The notes under the pieces: generated by a model
Told to the model about the DNA's origin: nothing
What the model saw: only the letters and a program-made list of their open reading frames with translations
Database searches by the model: none
Origin: an uncultured Anaerobiospirillum sp.
GTDB taxonomy: Bacteria; Pseudomonadota; Gammaproteobacteria; Enterobacterales; Succinivibrionaceae
Assembly: GCA_944389615.1 (NCBI GenBank)
Contig: CALXNA010000021.1
Location: forward strand, 1 to 56,219
Direction of reading: 5' to 3'
Length of the DNA stretch: 56,219 nucleotides
Translations under genes and position numbers: made by a program
Shown here: positions 49,444-56,219 of the stretch, in pieces
Layout of the letters: every line of letters begins with the position of its first letter
How positions within the stretch are numbered: the stretch's first letter is position 1

Positions 49444-50040
49444 ATGGCTGAGACCTTTCACACTTTCTATCAAGACCTGCCCTTAGCGACGGTCGAGAAG
49501 TTAAAGCAGATCAAACTGGTGGTGCTGGACGTCGATGGCACCATCAGCGATGGCGGCATTTACCTTGACCGCACCGACAACGAGCTCAAGAAGTTCAACT
49601 GCAAGGACGGCATGGGTATCTCCCTTCTGCTCAAAGCCAACATCGCGGTGGCGCTGCTCACCGGACGAGTCTCGCCCTTAACCGAGCGCCGCGCCCGCGA
49701 GCTGCACATCCCCTATGTACTGCAAGGGCAGATGGAAAAGGAACCGGCTCTCCTCAACCTGATTGCACAATGTGGGCTCAGTGAAAACGAAGTCGCGGTC
49801 TTAGGCGATGACATCAACGACCTGCCGCTCTATCAGCACTCAGCGGTCAGTGCCTGCCCGAGCGATGGCTATCACTACATGAAGACCATTGCCACGGTGG
49901 TCTTGACCTCGCCCGGCGGCCGCGGCGCAGTACGTGAGCTCTCCGATATCATCTTGATGGCCCAAGGCCTCACCACCCCAGAGGGCAATCCAACCTTCCT
50001 CAAGGAGCGTCAGCTCAAGCTCACGGCCATTGGCCAATAG
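49444..50040 (+). CDS. kdsC: 3-deoxy-D-manno-octulosonate 8-phosphate phosphatase
   Basis: HAD-family phosphatase that releases Kdo from Kdo 8-phosphate. It has 198 residues (188 in E. coli). HAD motifs VVLDVDGTISDGG, LLTGRVS and VLGDDINDLPL are intact; GGRGAVRELSDIILMAQG is the KdsC C-terminal mark. The ATG follows ACAAGGATTGACT. The stop is followed directly by a 54-bp repeat array that reads as an Ala/Pro-rich peptide in another frame. Confidence 0.96.
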   Translation: MAETFHTFYQDLPLATVEKLKQIKLVVLDVDGTISDGGIYLDRTDNELKKFNCKDGMGISLLLKANIAVALLTGRVSPLTERRARELHIPYVLQGQMEKEPALLNLIAQCGLSENEVAVLGDDINDLPLYQHSAVSACPSDGYHYMKTIATVVLTSPGGRGAVRELSDIILMAQGLTTPEGNPTFLKERQLKLTAIGQ

Positions 50041-50048
50041 CCGCGCCC

Positions 50049-50240
50049 AGAGCTGCACCCAAAGCCGCGCTCTGGCCTGCGCCTGCGCCCGCACCAGCGC
50101 CAAGAGCTGCGCCCAAAGCCGCGCTCTGGCCCGCGTCTGCGCCCGCACCAGCGCCCAGAGCTGCGCTCTGGCCCGCGTCTGAGCCCAGAGCTGCGCCTAA
50201 AGCCGCGCTCTGGCCCGCGTCTGCTCCCGCACCAGCGACT
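50049..50240. repeat. 54-bp tandem repeat after kdsC
   Basis: The word AGAGCTGC starts units at 50049, 50103, 50157 and 50187. The first two spacings are 54 bases and the third 30, from loss of 24 bases. All are multiples of three. In one plus-strand frame the array reads as Ala/Pro/Arg/Lys units (APRAAPKAALWPA type), open past the array. Confidence 0.85.
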
Positions 50241-50513
50241 GCGCCCATAGCGCCCGCGCATAAGCCTTCGCCCCGCGTCATGCTCACTGTGTGTGACCGG
50301 TTTTTTTTTTCAATATGGGGAGATAAGGCAGGGATCGCCAAGCGCACAAAAATGGGAAGGAGACGCCTCGGATGAGAATAATGTGCGCTCAACAGGCAAA
50401 TTTTAGGCCAAATTTGAGAAAGTTGCGGCAAGTGCGTTAGAATAGCCGTACAGGGCGCCCCTTGTCTGGCTTATATAAGCCTCGCCCCCACCATCATCTC
50501 AGGAGAGATCCGC
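50241..50513. other. kdsC-lptC intergenic remainder
   Basis: No gene is evident. A T9 run lies near 50302, and TTAGAATAGCC near 50437 may be a -10 for lptC. The lptC start follows CAGGAGAGATCCGC. Confidence 0.45.
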
Positions 50514-51092
50514 ATGAGCGTAACCGTTAGATCTATCATTATCGCGGCGCTGCTTTCGATCGCGGCCGCTCTCTTGTATCGCTATTCAGCCAATACCGGC
50601 AAGCTCTCGGCCGATGAGATTAACGAGCGCTTCCCTACCTTCGTTGCCACCAACTTCACCGCCGAGCTCTACGACCAGCAGGGTCTGATGAGCTACAGCA
50701 TCTTTGCGCGCGATATCAACTTCTACCAAAGCCGTGATCTGATTCAGGCCACCTACCTTGCAGGCTTCTACTACGATCACGAAGACATGCAGCATCAGCC
50801 CGGGCGCGGCTGGCAGATCATCGCAGACCGCGGCGAGATCGTCTTTGATACCTACGCCCAACTTATGGGCAATGTCCATGTGCAGCCTAACTTCGCGGCA
50901 AGCCCGATCGAAGAGATCATCACCCCATACGTCTATTTTGACCTGCCGGGCAACCGCATCAGCTCCCCTGATGCCATCACTGTGCGCGGCCAAGATTTTA
51001 TCAACCAAGGCTCCAACTACGAGATCGACCTCAACCAGAAAACCTTTGTGATTAAGGATCAACCCCATGCCGTCTATTACCCACAATCTTAA
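50514..51092 (+). CDS. lptC: Lipopolysaccharide export protein LptC
   Basis: Bitopic inner-membrane protein that takes lipopolysaccharide from LptB2FG and passes it to LptA. It has 192 residues with one N-terminal membrane segment (SIIIAALLSIAAALLYRY). The jellyroll carries FTAELYDQQGLMSYSIFA, GWQIIADRGEIVFD and ISSPDAITVRG. Its 3' end overlaps the lptA start by 26 bases. Confidence 0.94.
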   Translation: MSVTVRSIIIAALLSIAAALLYRYSANTGKLSADEINERFPTFVATNFTAELYDQQGLMSYSIFARDINFYQSRDLIQATYLAGFYYDHEDMQHQPGRGWQIIADRGEIVFDTYAQLMGNVHVQPNFAASPIEEIITPYVYFDLPGNRISSPDAITVRGQDFINQGSNYEIDLNQKTFVIKDQPHAVYYPQS

Positions 51093-51600
51093 GCACCTCC
51101 TGACGGTAAGCTTGAGTATCGGCGCCGCCTTCGGCTTGTTGGTCAGTACCCCAGCCCATGCCTTAAAGGACGATCAAAACCAGCCCATCAACGTCGAGTC
51201 GCAGGAGCAAAGCGCCGACTTGCAGGCCAACAAGCTGGTGTTCTCGGGCAATGTGGTCGCCACCCAAGGCTCCATCAAGCTCAATGCGGACAAAGTTGAG
51301 GTCACTCGCAACAACCAAGGCGCCCTCGAGTCGATCGTTGCCTACGGCAACCCGGTCACCTTCGAGCAGCAACAAGACAATGGCAAGTACATCAAGGGCC
51401 GGGCGCACACCGTCAGCTACCTGCCCGAAGCCACCAAGATCGTGCTGCAAGGACGCGCCACCATCTGGCAAGGTGAGTCGAGCATGACCGGTGAGCACAT
51501 CGAATACAACATCGCCACCCAGCGCATGCGCGCTGCCACCCAAAGCCAAGGTGGCCGCGTTTCCAGTACCTTTGTCCCGGCTGACTTCAAAGACAAGTAA
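51067..51600 (+). CDS. lptA: Periplasmic lipopolysaccharide transport protein LptA
   Basis: Builds the periplasmic bridge for lipopolysaccharide. It has 177 residues with a signal peptide ending near STPAHA. Mature part: QPINVESQEQSADLQANKLVFSGNVV, IKLNADKVEVTR and LQGRATIWQGESSMTGEHIEYN, with the beta-jellyroll repeats of the OstA family. ATG lies within lptC, 8 nt from AAGGA. The stop codon region is duplicated in tandem (27 bp) just downstream. Confidence 0.95.
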   Translation: MPSITHNLKHLLTVSLSIGAAFGLLVSTPAHALKDDQNQPINVESQEQSADLQANKLVFSGNVVATQGSIKLNADKVEVTRNNQGALESIVAYGNPVTFEQQQDNGKYIKGRAHTVSYLPEATKIVLQGRATIWQGESSMTGEHIEYNIATQRMRAATQSQGGRVSSTFVPADFKDK

Positions 51601-51641
51601 GCACCATCAGACTGCAAAGACAAGTAAGCACCATCAGACTG
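51588..51641. repeat. 27-bp tandem duplication of the lptA stop region
   Basis: CAAAGACAAGTAAGCACCAT plus seven further bases occurs at 51588 and again at 51615. The first copy contains the real stop codon; the second lies in the lptA-lptB gap. Confidence 0.9.
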
Positions 51642-51672
51642 CGCTCCCCATCCCCACACAACAGGTTTCGTT

Positions 51673-52398
51673 ATGAGTTTGCTGCAAGCCAATCACCTCA
51701 AAAAGTCCTATAAGGGCCGCGTGGTCGTCAATGACGTCAGCCTCGAGATCGAAAGTGGCTCGGTGGTAGGGCTGCTCGGCCCCAATGGCGCAGGCAAGAC
51801 CACGTCGTTTTACATCATTGTGGGCATCATCGCGACCGAAGCGGGCAATGTCATGTTAGATGACCAAGACATTACCTCGAAGGCGATGCATGAGCGCGCG
51901 CGCCTCGGCATCGGGTACCTGCCCCAAGAGAACTCGATCTTCCGCAAGCTGACGGTCGAGCAAAACATCATGGGCGTAGTCGAGCTGCAAAAGAACCTGA
52001 CCAAGGCCCAGCGCCAAGAGCAGGTCGATAGCTTGATCGAAGAGTTTCGGATCGGGCATATCCGCCATAACACGGGTATGTCGCTCTCCGGCGGTGAGCG
52101 CCGCCGCGTAGAGATTGCCCGCGCCTTGGCCGCCAACCCGAAGTTCATCCTCTTAGATGAGCCTTTTGCTGGCGTCGACCCGATCTCGATCTCCGACATC
52201 AAGGACATCATTCGCCATCTCAAGGAGCGCGACATTGGTGTGCTCATCACCGACCACAATGTGCGTGAGACCTTGGACGTCTGCGCCAAAGCCTACATCG
52301 TCAATGCAGGCGGCATCATCGCTTCGGGCACCGCCCAAGAGATCTTAGACAACAAGAAGGTGCAGGAGGTCTACTTAGGCCGCGATTTCACCCTCTAA
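51673..52398 (+). CDS. lptB: Lipopolysaccharide export ATPase LptB
   Basis: ATPase of the LptB2FG extractor in the inner membrane; 241 residues as in E. coli. Walker [12 protein letters not shown], signature [16 protein letters not shown], Walker [14 protein letters not shown] and switch region [11 protein letters not shown] are intact. It begins 72 bases after lptA. lptF and lptG are not in this window. Confidence 0.98.
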   Translation: MSLLQANHLKKSYKGRVVVNDVSLEIESGSVVGLLGPNGAGKTTSFYIIVGIIATEAGNVMLDDQDITSKAMHERARLGIGYLPQENSIFRKLTVEQNIMGVVELQKNLTKAQRQEQVDSLIEEFRIGHIRHNTGMSLSGGERRRVEIARALAANPKFILLDEPFAGVDPISISDIKDIIRHLKERDIGVLITDHNVRETLDVCAKAYIVNAGGIIASGTAQEILDNKKVQEVYLGRDFTL

Positions 52399-52605
52399 GA
52401 GAGATGTGACCATCTAAAAGATACCCCCAGCGCACCGGCATCTGCCACCGGCACAAACAGAAGGAAGAGGTGCGACGGGATTTCACTTACGACTCAGGGC
52501 CTCGGCCCATGAGCCACCCGCAAGAGAAGCCCTAAGGAGCCTGACCTCCCTCGTGGGCTTGCTAAAGGAGCTCACGAGCAGCGTTCGACGCAGGAAGAGA
52601 AGATC

Positions 52606-54462
52606 ATGGCAGGTTTAAGACACTCCCTTCAAATTCGCACTACGCAATCCCAGATCTTGACGATGACGCCGCAGTTACAACAGGCCATCCGCCTGCTGCA
52701 ACTGTCGACCTTGGACTTGCGCCAAGAGATTCAAGCCACCTTGGAGTCGAACCCACTGCTTGAAATTGACGAGAGTATCGCTAATGCCAATGTGGAGTCG
52801 CTCGATGCGCTGGTCGATCAAGAACGCCAAGAGAACAATAGCGAATACGATCCCTTCAACGACGACGCTTCGTTCCAAGGCACCGACATTGAGCTCGCGG
52901 GCATCAACGAGCACAATGATGTGCTCAACACTGCCGACCTCTTAAACCGCGATAGCTCCTTGCACCCGGGCGATGCTGTCAGCAACGACAATCCGATGCA
53001 AGAAGTCAGCGCTGACGGTAAAAACGCCGCCTTCGCCGACGCAGGCAACTATGACGGATCTGACTTTGACGGCCACGACGACTACAACTTAAGCTCCGAG
53101 GCCGATGCGCTGAGCATGACGGACAACGAGTACCTCGATATGGCCAGCGATATTGCTCAAGTGGAGCATATCCCCGAGCCGAGCCCTACTGACCTCAAAG
53201 ACTCCGACCTGCCTGACAAGATTGCCGAAGCGGCGATGGATCCGGGCGAAACCTCGACCCAAGAGAACTACGACACCATGGCGCGCGAAGATAACTACAG
53301 CGCCAAGTCCCGCACCAAGGCAAGCTTCTTAGACGAAGACAGCGTCTATGAGGGTGCAACCCACATCAATCTGCATGACCACTTGATGTGGCAGCTCGAC
53401 TGCTCGCCGCTTAAGGGCGCCGATCGCTTGATGGCGGAGATCATCATCGATGGCATCGATGACTCCGGCTACCTCACCGAGAGCTTGGACGATATCCTGC
53501 CCCAAGTCAAAGAGCACTACCCGCACGCCACTATGGATGATTTGGGCGTAGTCCTCAAGCTGATCCAAAGCTACGACCCATTAGGGGTGGGCGCCCGCTC
53601 GGTGCAAGAGTGCCTCTTGATCCAACTGCGCGAGCGCATGCGTACCGACGACAGCCACGACCTCAAGTTGGCCTACGAGATCGTCTCCAAGTACTTGGAT
53701 CTGCTCTCCAACCACGACTATCGCGCCCTGTGCTCGAAGCTGTGCCTCAAAGAAGAGGGCTTAAAGCGCGTCAACGAGATCATCGTTGACTTGAACCCAC
53801 GTCCGGGCCACGGCGCCGTCAAGGAGAAGGCCGACTACATCGTGCCGGATGTCTTAGTGGTCAAGGACAAAAACGGCGACTACGACGTCATATTAAACCC
53901 AGATGCACTGCCGCGTGTCCGCCTCAACGAGCGCTACAAGTCCTTGGTGTGCTATGCGCGCAACCAACGCGAGAAGGAGTTCTTTAAGAGCAACCTGCAA
54001 GAGGCCAACTGGTTCATACAGAGCATCGCCAAGCGCAATGACACCTTGCTCAAGGTCGCCAAGTGCATTGTCGAGCACCAAAAGGGCTTCTTAGACTACG
54101 GCGAGCACCGCATGGAGCCGCTCGTACTCAACGACATCGCCCAAGAGATCGAGATGCACGAGTCCACGATCTCGCGCGTCACCACTGAGAAGTATTTGTT
54201 CACCGCGCGCGGCACCTTCGAGCTCAAGTACTTCTTCTCCAGCCACGTCAGCACCGAAAACGGCGGCACCGCCTCCTCGACGGCGATCCGAGCGGAGATC
54301 AAGACCTTGGTAGCACAAGAGAACCCACGGCGCCCGTACTCGGACAATCAGATCGCCAGCCTGCTCAAGGAAAAGGGCTTTTGCGTGGCACGCCGCACCA
54401 TCGCCAAATACCGCGAGGCCCTAGGCATCGGATCCTCCTCGCAGCGCAAGCGCCTCATCTAA
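52606..54462 (+). CDS. rpoN: RNA polymerase sigma-54 factor
   Basis: Alternative sigma factor that directs RNA polymerase to -24/-12 promoters with ATP-driven activators. It has 618 residues against 477 in E. coli. Region I (residues 1-55) is glutamine/leucine-rich (QSQILTMTPQLQQAIRLLQL). Residues about 60-250 are an extended, strongly acidic region II (many Asp, Asn, Glu). Core-binding and DNA-binding parts follow (DHLMWQLDCSPL, RPGHGAVKEKADYIVPD, HESTISRVTTEKYL), ending in the RpoN box ARRTIAKYREALGI. Follows lptB as in E. coli. Confidence 0.97.
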   Translation: MAGLRHSLQIRTTQSQILTMTPQLQQAIRLLQLSTLDLRQEIQATLESNPLLEIDESIANANVESLDALVDQERQENNSEYDPFNDDASFQGTDIELAGINEHNDVLNTADLLNRDSSLHPGDAVSNDNPMQEVSADGKNAAFADAGNYDGSDFDGHDDYNLSSEADALSMTDNEYLDMASDIAQVEHIPEPSPTDLKDSDLPDKIAEAAMDPGETSTQENYDTMAREDNYSAKSRTKASFLDEDSVYEGATHINLHDHLMWQLDCSPLKGADRLMAEIIIDGIDDSGYLTESLDDILPQVKEHYPHATMDDLGVVLKLIQSYDPLGVGARSVQECLLIQLRERMRTDDSHDLKLAYEIVSKYLDLLSNHDYRALCSKLCLKEEGLKRVNEIIVDLNPRPGHGAVKEKADYIVPDVLVVKDKNGDYDVILNPDALPRVRLNERYKSLVCYARNQREKEFFKSNLQEANWFIQSIAKRNDTLLKVAKCIVEHQKGFLDYGEHRMEPLVLNDIAQEIEMHESTISRVTTEKYLFTARGTFELKYFFSSHVSTENGGTASSTAIRAEIKTLVAQENPRRPYSDNQIASLLKEKGFCVARRTIAKYREALGIGSSSQRKRLI

Positions 54463-55177
54463 GCGCCCCCGCGCTCCCTGCGCCTGTCGGCGCTGCGTTC
54501 GCGCACCCGGCGCGCTCCGCTGCGCTCTGCGCAGCCGGTGCCGCTCATTGCGGCCGGTGGCGCGGCCTTGCGCGCGGCCGCGGCCGTCCCTGCTGCGCCG
54601 CAGGCACCGCGCCCTGCGGTGACAATGCGACCATCATAAACACAAGATTTTAAGACCTTTTGGCGCCGCTGGCGTGAAATTTCGGGCCTAAACACCAAAT
54701 AAGATTTCAGATCCATGAGCCACATCAAAGTCTGAGCAAAAGGTCGAAGATTGCTCTTCACAAGGCGCCGGATTTGGTTAAGATGAAATCACGTGGTTGT
54801 GTTACAACAACTCGTCTTAAGGGTGACGACGCACCCGCTTGTTAGCTGCAAGCACGACATATCCGAGCGCTCCTGCGCCTGCGTGATGCCGCGCTTTACG
54901 TGACAAGGAACCACATGACTCTAGCGATGTCTCCTTGTGTTAAAAGATAGGTCATATGGGTAGAGCTCGCTGCGACTGAGGCTGATGGTGCCAAGCCGCA
55001 TCGGGTGGTAAGTTGGTCATATTCAATTCTCCAAATTGTGATTGTGGCAGATTGCAATGATCACTAGAGTTAGGCCCTTCGGGCGGCAGAAGCTTGGTTT
55101 GTTGGTCTGAGCTGCTGCTGTGGACGTCACATAGCCTCACTTCAAGTGTCCAAAGGTATTTGGACTAAGGATAAGAT
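54463..55177. other. Structured leader region between rpoN and hpf
   Basis: These 715 bases hold no credible gene. From 54640 the GC content drops. Stems seen: GACCTTTT with AAAAGGTC (54655-54746), TTAAGA/TCTTAA enclosing GTTGT/ACAAC (54778-54820), ACAAGGA/TCCTTGT enclosing ACAT/ATGT (54903-54938) and GTCCAAA/TTTGGAC (55148-55165) directly before the hpf ribosome site. It is probably the long 5' region of hpf. In E. coli rpoN and hpf are close together. Confidence 0.5.
55148..55165 (+). promoter_or_regulatory. Hairpin just upstream of the hpf ribosome-binding site
   Basis: GTCCAAA and TTTGGAC pair perfectly around GGTA. The stem ends one base before TAAGGAT, the hpf ribosome site. It could set translation or mRNA stability. 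Confidence 0.55.
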
Positions 55178-55465
55178 ATGCAACTAAATATCCAAGGTGT
55201 AGGACTCAAGGTTACCGACGCGTTACATGACTATGTCAACGACAAGTTTGACAAGCTCGAGCGTAAGAGCGAAGTTGTAACGTCGATCACCGTAACCTTA
55301 ACGGTGGAGAAGCTCCAGCAGATTGCTAAAGCTGACTTAGCCGTAGCCGGTGGTTCATTACACGCTGAGGCTGAAGACGAGAACATGTATGCAGCCATCG
55401 ATGCTTTGATCGATAAGGTTGACCGCCAGTTGGTTAAGTACAAGGACAAACTCAAGCACGAATAA
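55178..55465 (+). CDS. hpf: Ribosome hibernation promoting factor, short form
   Basis: Binds the 30S decoding region and helps form inactive 100S ribosomes in starved cells. The 95 residues match E. coli Hpf. MQLNIQGVGLKVTDALHDYV, KFDKLERKSEVVTSITVTL and EAEDENMYAAIDALIDKVDRQL are typical. AAGGAT lies 6 nt before the ATG. It normally precedes ptsN in E. coli; here a long structured stretch follows instead. Confidence 0.96.
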   Translation: MQLNIQGVGLKVTDALHDYVNDKFDKLERKSEVVTSITVTLTVEKLQQIAKADLAVAGGSLHAEAEDENMYAAIDALIDKVDRQLVKYKDKLKHE

Positions 55466-55479
55466 GGCCGTGCGTGCTT

Positions 55480-56032
55480 AACCAAGGCCCCTGAGGCTAA
55501 GGCTTCTTAGAAGCGCACCTAACTTAACCTCAGCCCAAGTAAGAGTTGTGGCCTTCCCTCTGGTAACGACGGCGTTACCCCCAAGCATGAAGGCATGTTT
55601 GGCCCGGCAAATTCTCCGGAAGGTTGACGTTCTTGCTGGAAGCCTCGGTGATGGGAGGCTAAGGCCATCACAGTAGCAAGTGCCCCTTGCCCCATCAGGC
55701 CCTGACGCGGCCATGGCGCAAGTGAAGCTTAATACTTTGGAACCTCACAACCTGCAGGCAGAACTTATGACCGTGACAAGCGGTTCCTGCAAGGTGACAA
55801 GAACTCAGATGTTTCATCAGGTCTCGTCAGGCCTAGGTAACCAACCCTAAACATCCACCGCCTCTGGTTCGTAGCGCTTAAGCCTGTGGCAAGCAGGCCG
55901 AACCTCAGGTGAAGTAGCTCCCTCAACAGGGATGAGCCCGTAAGTTTGAGCATAGCTACTTCCGCTGCTTGTACCTAACTTGGTGCACCCGCACCTAAGT
56001 CGGAGGGAAAAGGCCCCAGTCGGGGCTTTTTT
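55480..56032 (+). ncRNA. Candidate large structured RNA downstream of hpf
   Basis: Complementary arms seen by eye: GGTAACG/CGTTACC around ACGG (near 55561-55578); CTTGCT (55632-55637) with AGCAAG (55675-55680) enclosing AGCCTC/GAGGCT (55641-55660), whose loop GTGATGG pairs with downstream CCATCAC (55665-55671), a pseudoknot; GATGTTT with AAACATC (near 55808-55853); GGTTCG with CGAACC (55866-55905); CAAGCAG with CTGCTTG enclosing GAAGTAGCT/AGCTACTTC (55893-55971); GGTGC/GCACC near 55990. A T-run terminator ends it. It could be a 3' region of hpf mRNA or an independent RNA. No known family was recognised. Confidence 0.5.
56009..56032 (+). terminator. Terminator of the hpf-linked structured stretch
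   Basis: GCCCC and GGGGC pair around AGTC, with four A residues before and TTTTTT after. It lies 545 bases past the hpf stop. Confidence 0.85.
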
Positions 56033-56052
56033 CATGCCCGAAATCCGGCCCT

Positions 56053-56116
56053 GAGTTTTTACTAAAACTCTGACAGCTATGCATGAAGCCCTGCCCCCTC
56101 ATTTGGGGGGTGGGGC
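56053..56116. terminator. Two hairpins after the right-edge gene
   Basis: GAGTTTT/AAAACTC (56053-56070) and a GC-rich stem GCCCTGCCCCC with GGGGGGTGGGGC (about 56088-56115). They lie past the stop of the minus-strand gene at the right edge and probably end its transcript. Confidence 0.5.
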
Positions 56117-56122
56117 TTTCGC

Positions 56123-56219
56123 TACCTAATGCGCAGGCCTTCCTCTGCGGCATCTTGTTGGGTATAGAGCTCGGCCAAGGCCTGATCGGTCAAGTCGGCC
56201 TCTAGCTGTGACTCGTCAT
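56123..56219 (-). CDS. C-terminal end of an unidentified gene
   Basis: An open frame of 31 codons enters from the right edge and ends in TAG at 56123-56125. The visible part reads DESQLEADLTDQALAELYTQ, then QDAAEEGLRIR, an acidic helix-like tail. The terminator-like hairpins beyond it support a real gene end. The product cannot be identified. Confidence 0.45.

Noticed and set aside
54952..55020. A 22-codon minus-strand ORF with GGAGA before its ATG
   Set aside because: Very short, no resemblance to a known leader peptide, and it lies inside the structured hpf leader; it cannot be told from chance.
55860..55910. tRNA-like T-arm around GGTTCG/CGAACC
   Set aside because: No acceptor stem, anticodon arm or tRNA-length frame fits around it; it is better explained as part of the larger structured stretch.
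55480..56032. RNase P RNA, tmRNA, 6S or 4.5S RNA
   Set aside because: None of the universal sequence blocks of these RNAs (for example the GAGGAAAGUC block of RNase P or the tmRNA ends) is visible on either strand.

Overview
The window reads as a GC-rich gammaproteobacterial chromosome made almost entirely of housekeeping genes. Gene order matches blocks of the Escherichia coli map: mutM-rpmG-rpmB-coaBC-dut; nudE-hslR-hslO with greB, pckA, nfuA and a bioH-like gene; gpsA-secB-yibN-gpmI; tldD-maf-mreDCB; ssb/uvrA; mlaFEDCB-kdsD-kdsC-lptCAB-rpoN-hpf. Some neighbours usual in E. coli are absent (radC, grxC, rng, yhdP, yrbG, igaA). This, plus ATP-type PEP carboxykinase and many low-complexity protein tails, suggests Succinivibrionaceae or relatives (Aeromonadales); that placement is inference. 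I see no IS element, prophage, CRISPR array, tRNA or rRNA.

Layout. 1-7.0 kb: formamidopyrimidine-DNA glycosylase (partial), ribosomal proteins L33 and L28, a back-to-back pair of CrcB/Fluc fluoride-channel subunits, a 212-bp tandem array, coenzyme A synthesis (coaBC) and an oversized dUTPase. 7.1-12.0 kb: argF-argG-argH, the ornithine-to-arginine pathway, and nudE, all on the minus strand. 12.2-20.7 kb: heat-shock proteins hslR and hslO, an Fsr-like exporter, pdxJ, ribB, a bioH-like esterase, a CoA-disulfide reductase with a rhodanese domain, and an unknown protein. 20.7-28.7 kb: greB, pckA, nfuA, gpsA, secB, a membrane rhodanese (yibN) and gpmI. 28.7-30.3 kb: a largely non-coding stretch with palindromes, a predicted multi-hairpin RNA and one 50-codon ORF. 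30.3-38.5 kb: tldD-darP-pmbA, maf and mreBCD. 38.5-44.7 kb: ssb and uvrA divergent across a palindrome, a DUF2750-like gene and a BASS-type transporter. 44.8-54.5 kb: the Mla phospholipid transport operon facing the Kdo/Lpt lipopolysaccharide operon and rpoN. 54.5-56.2 kb: hpf between two strongly structured non-coding stretches.

Function. The genes serve outer-membrane building and upkeep (Mla, KdsCD, LptABC), cell shape (MreBCD), nucleic acid maintenance (MutM, UvrA, SSB, Dut, Maf), cofactors (CoA, pyridoxal phosphate, riboflavin, possibly biotin, Fe-S) and central carbon metabolism (PckA, GpmI, GpsA).

Most unusual signals: (i) a stretch of about 550 nt after hpf that folds on paper into nested helices and a pseudoknot and ends in a terminator; (ii) a second multi-hairpin element upstream of a 50-codon ORF; (iii) two CrcB subunits with reciprocal losses in the phenylalanine motif; (iv) a histone-H1-like tail on UvrA and an AT-hook-bearing N-terminal half on dUTPase; (v) tandem repeats that begin at or just after stop codons. 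All structures were found by eye from complementary arms; no folding or database search was run.
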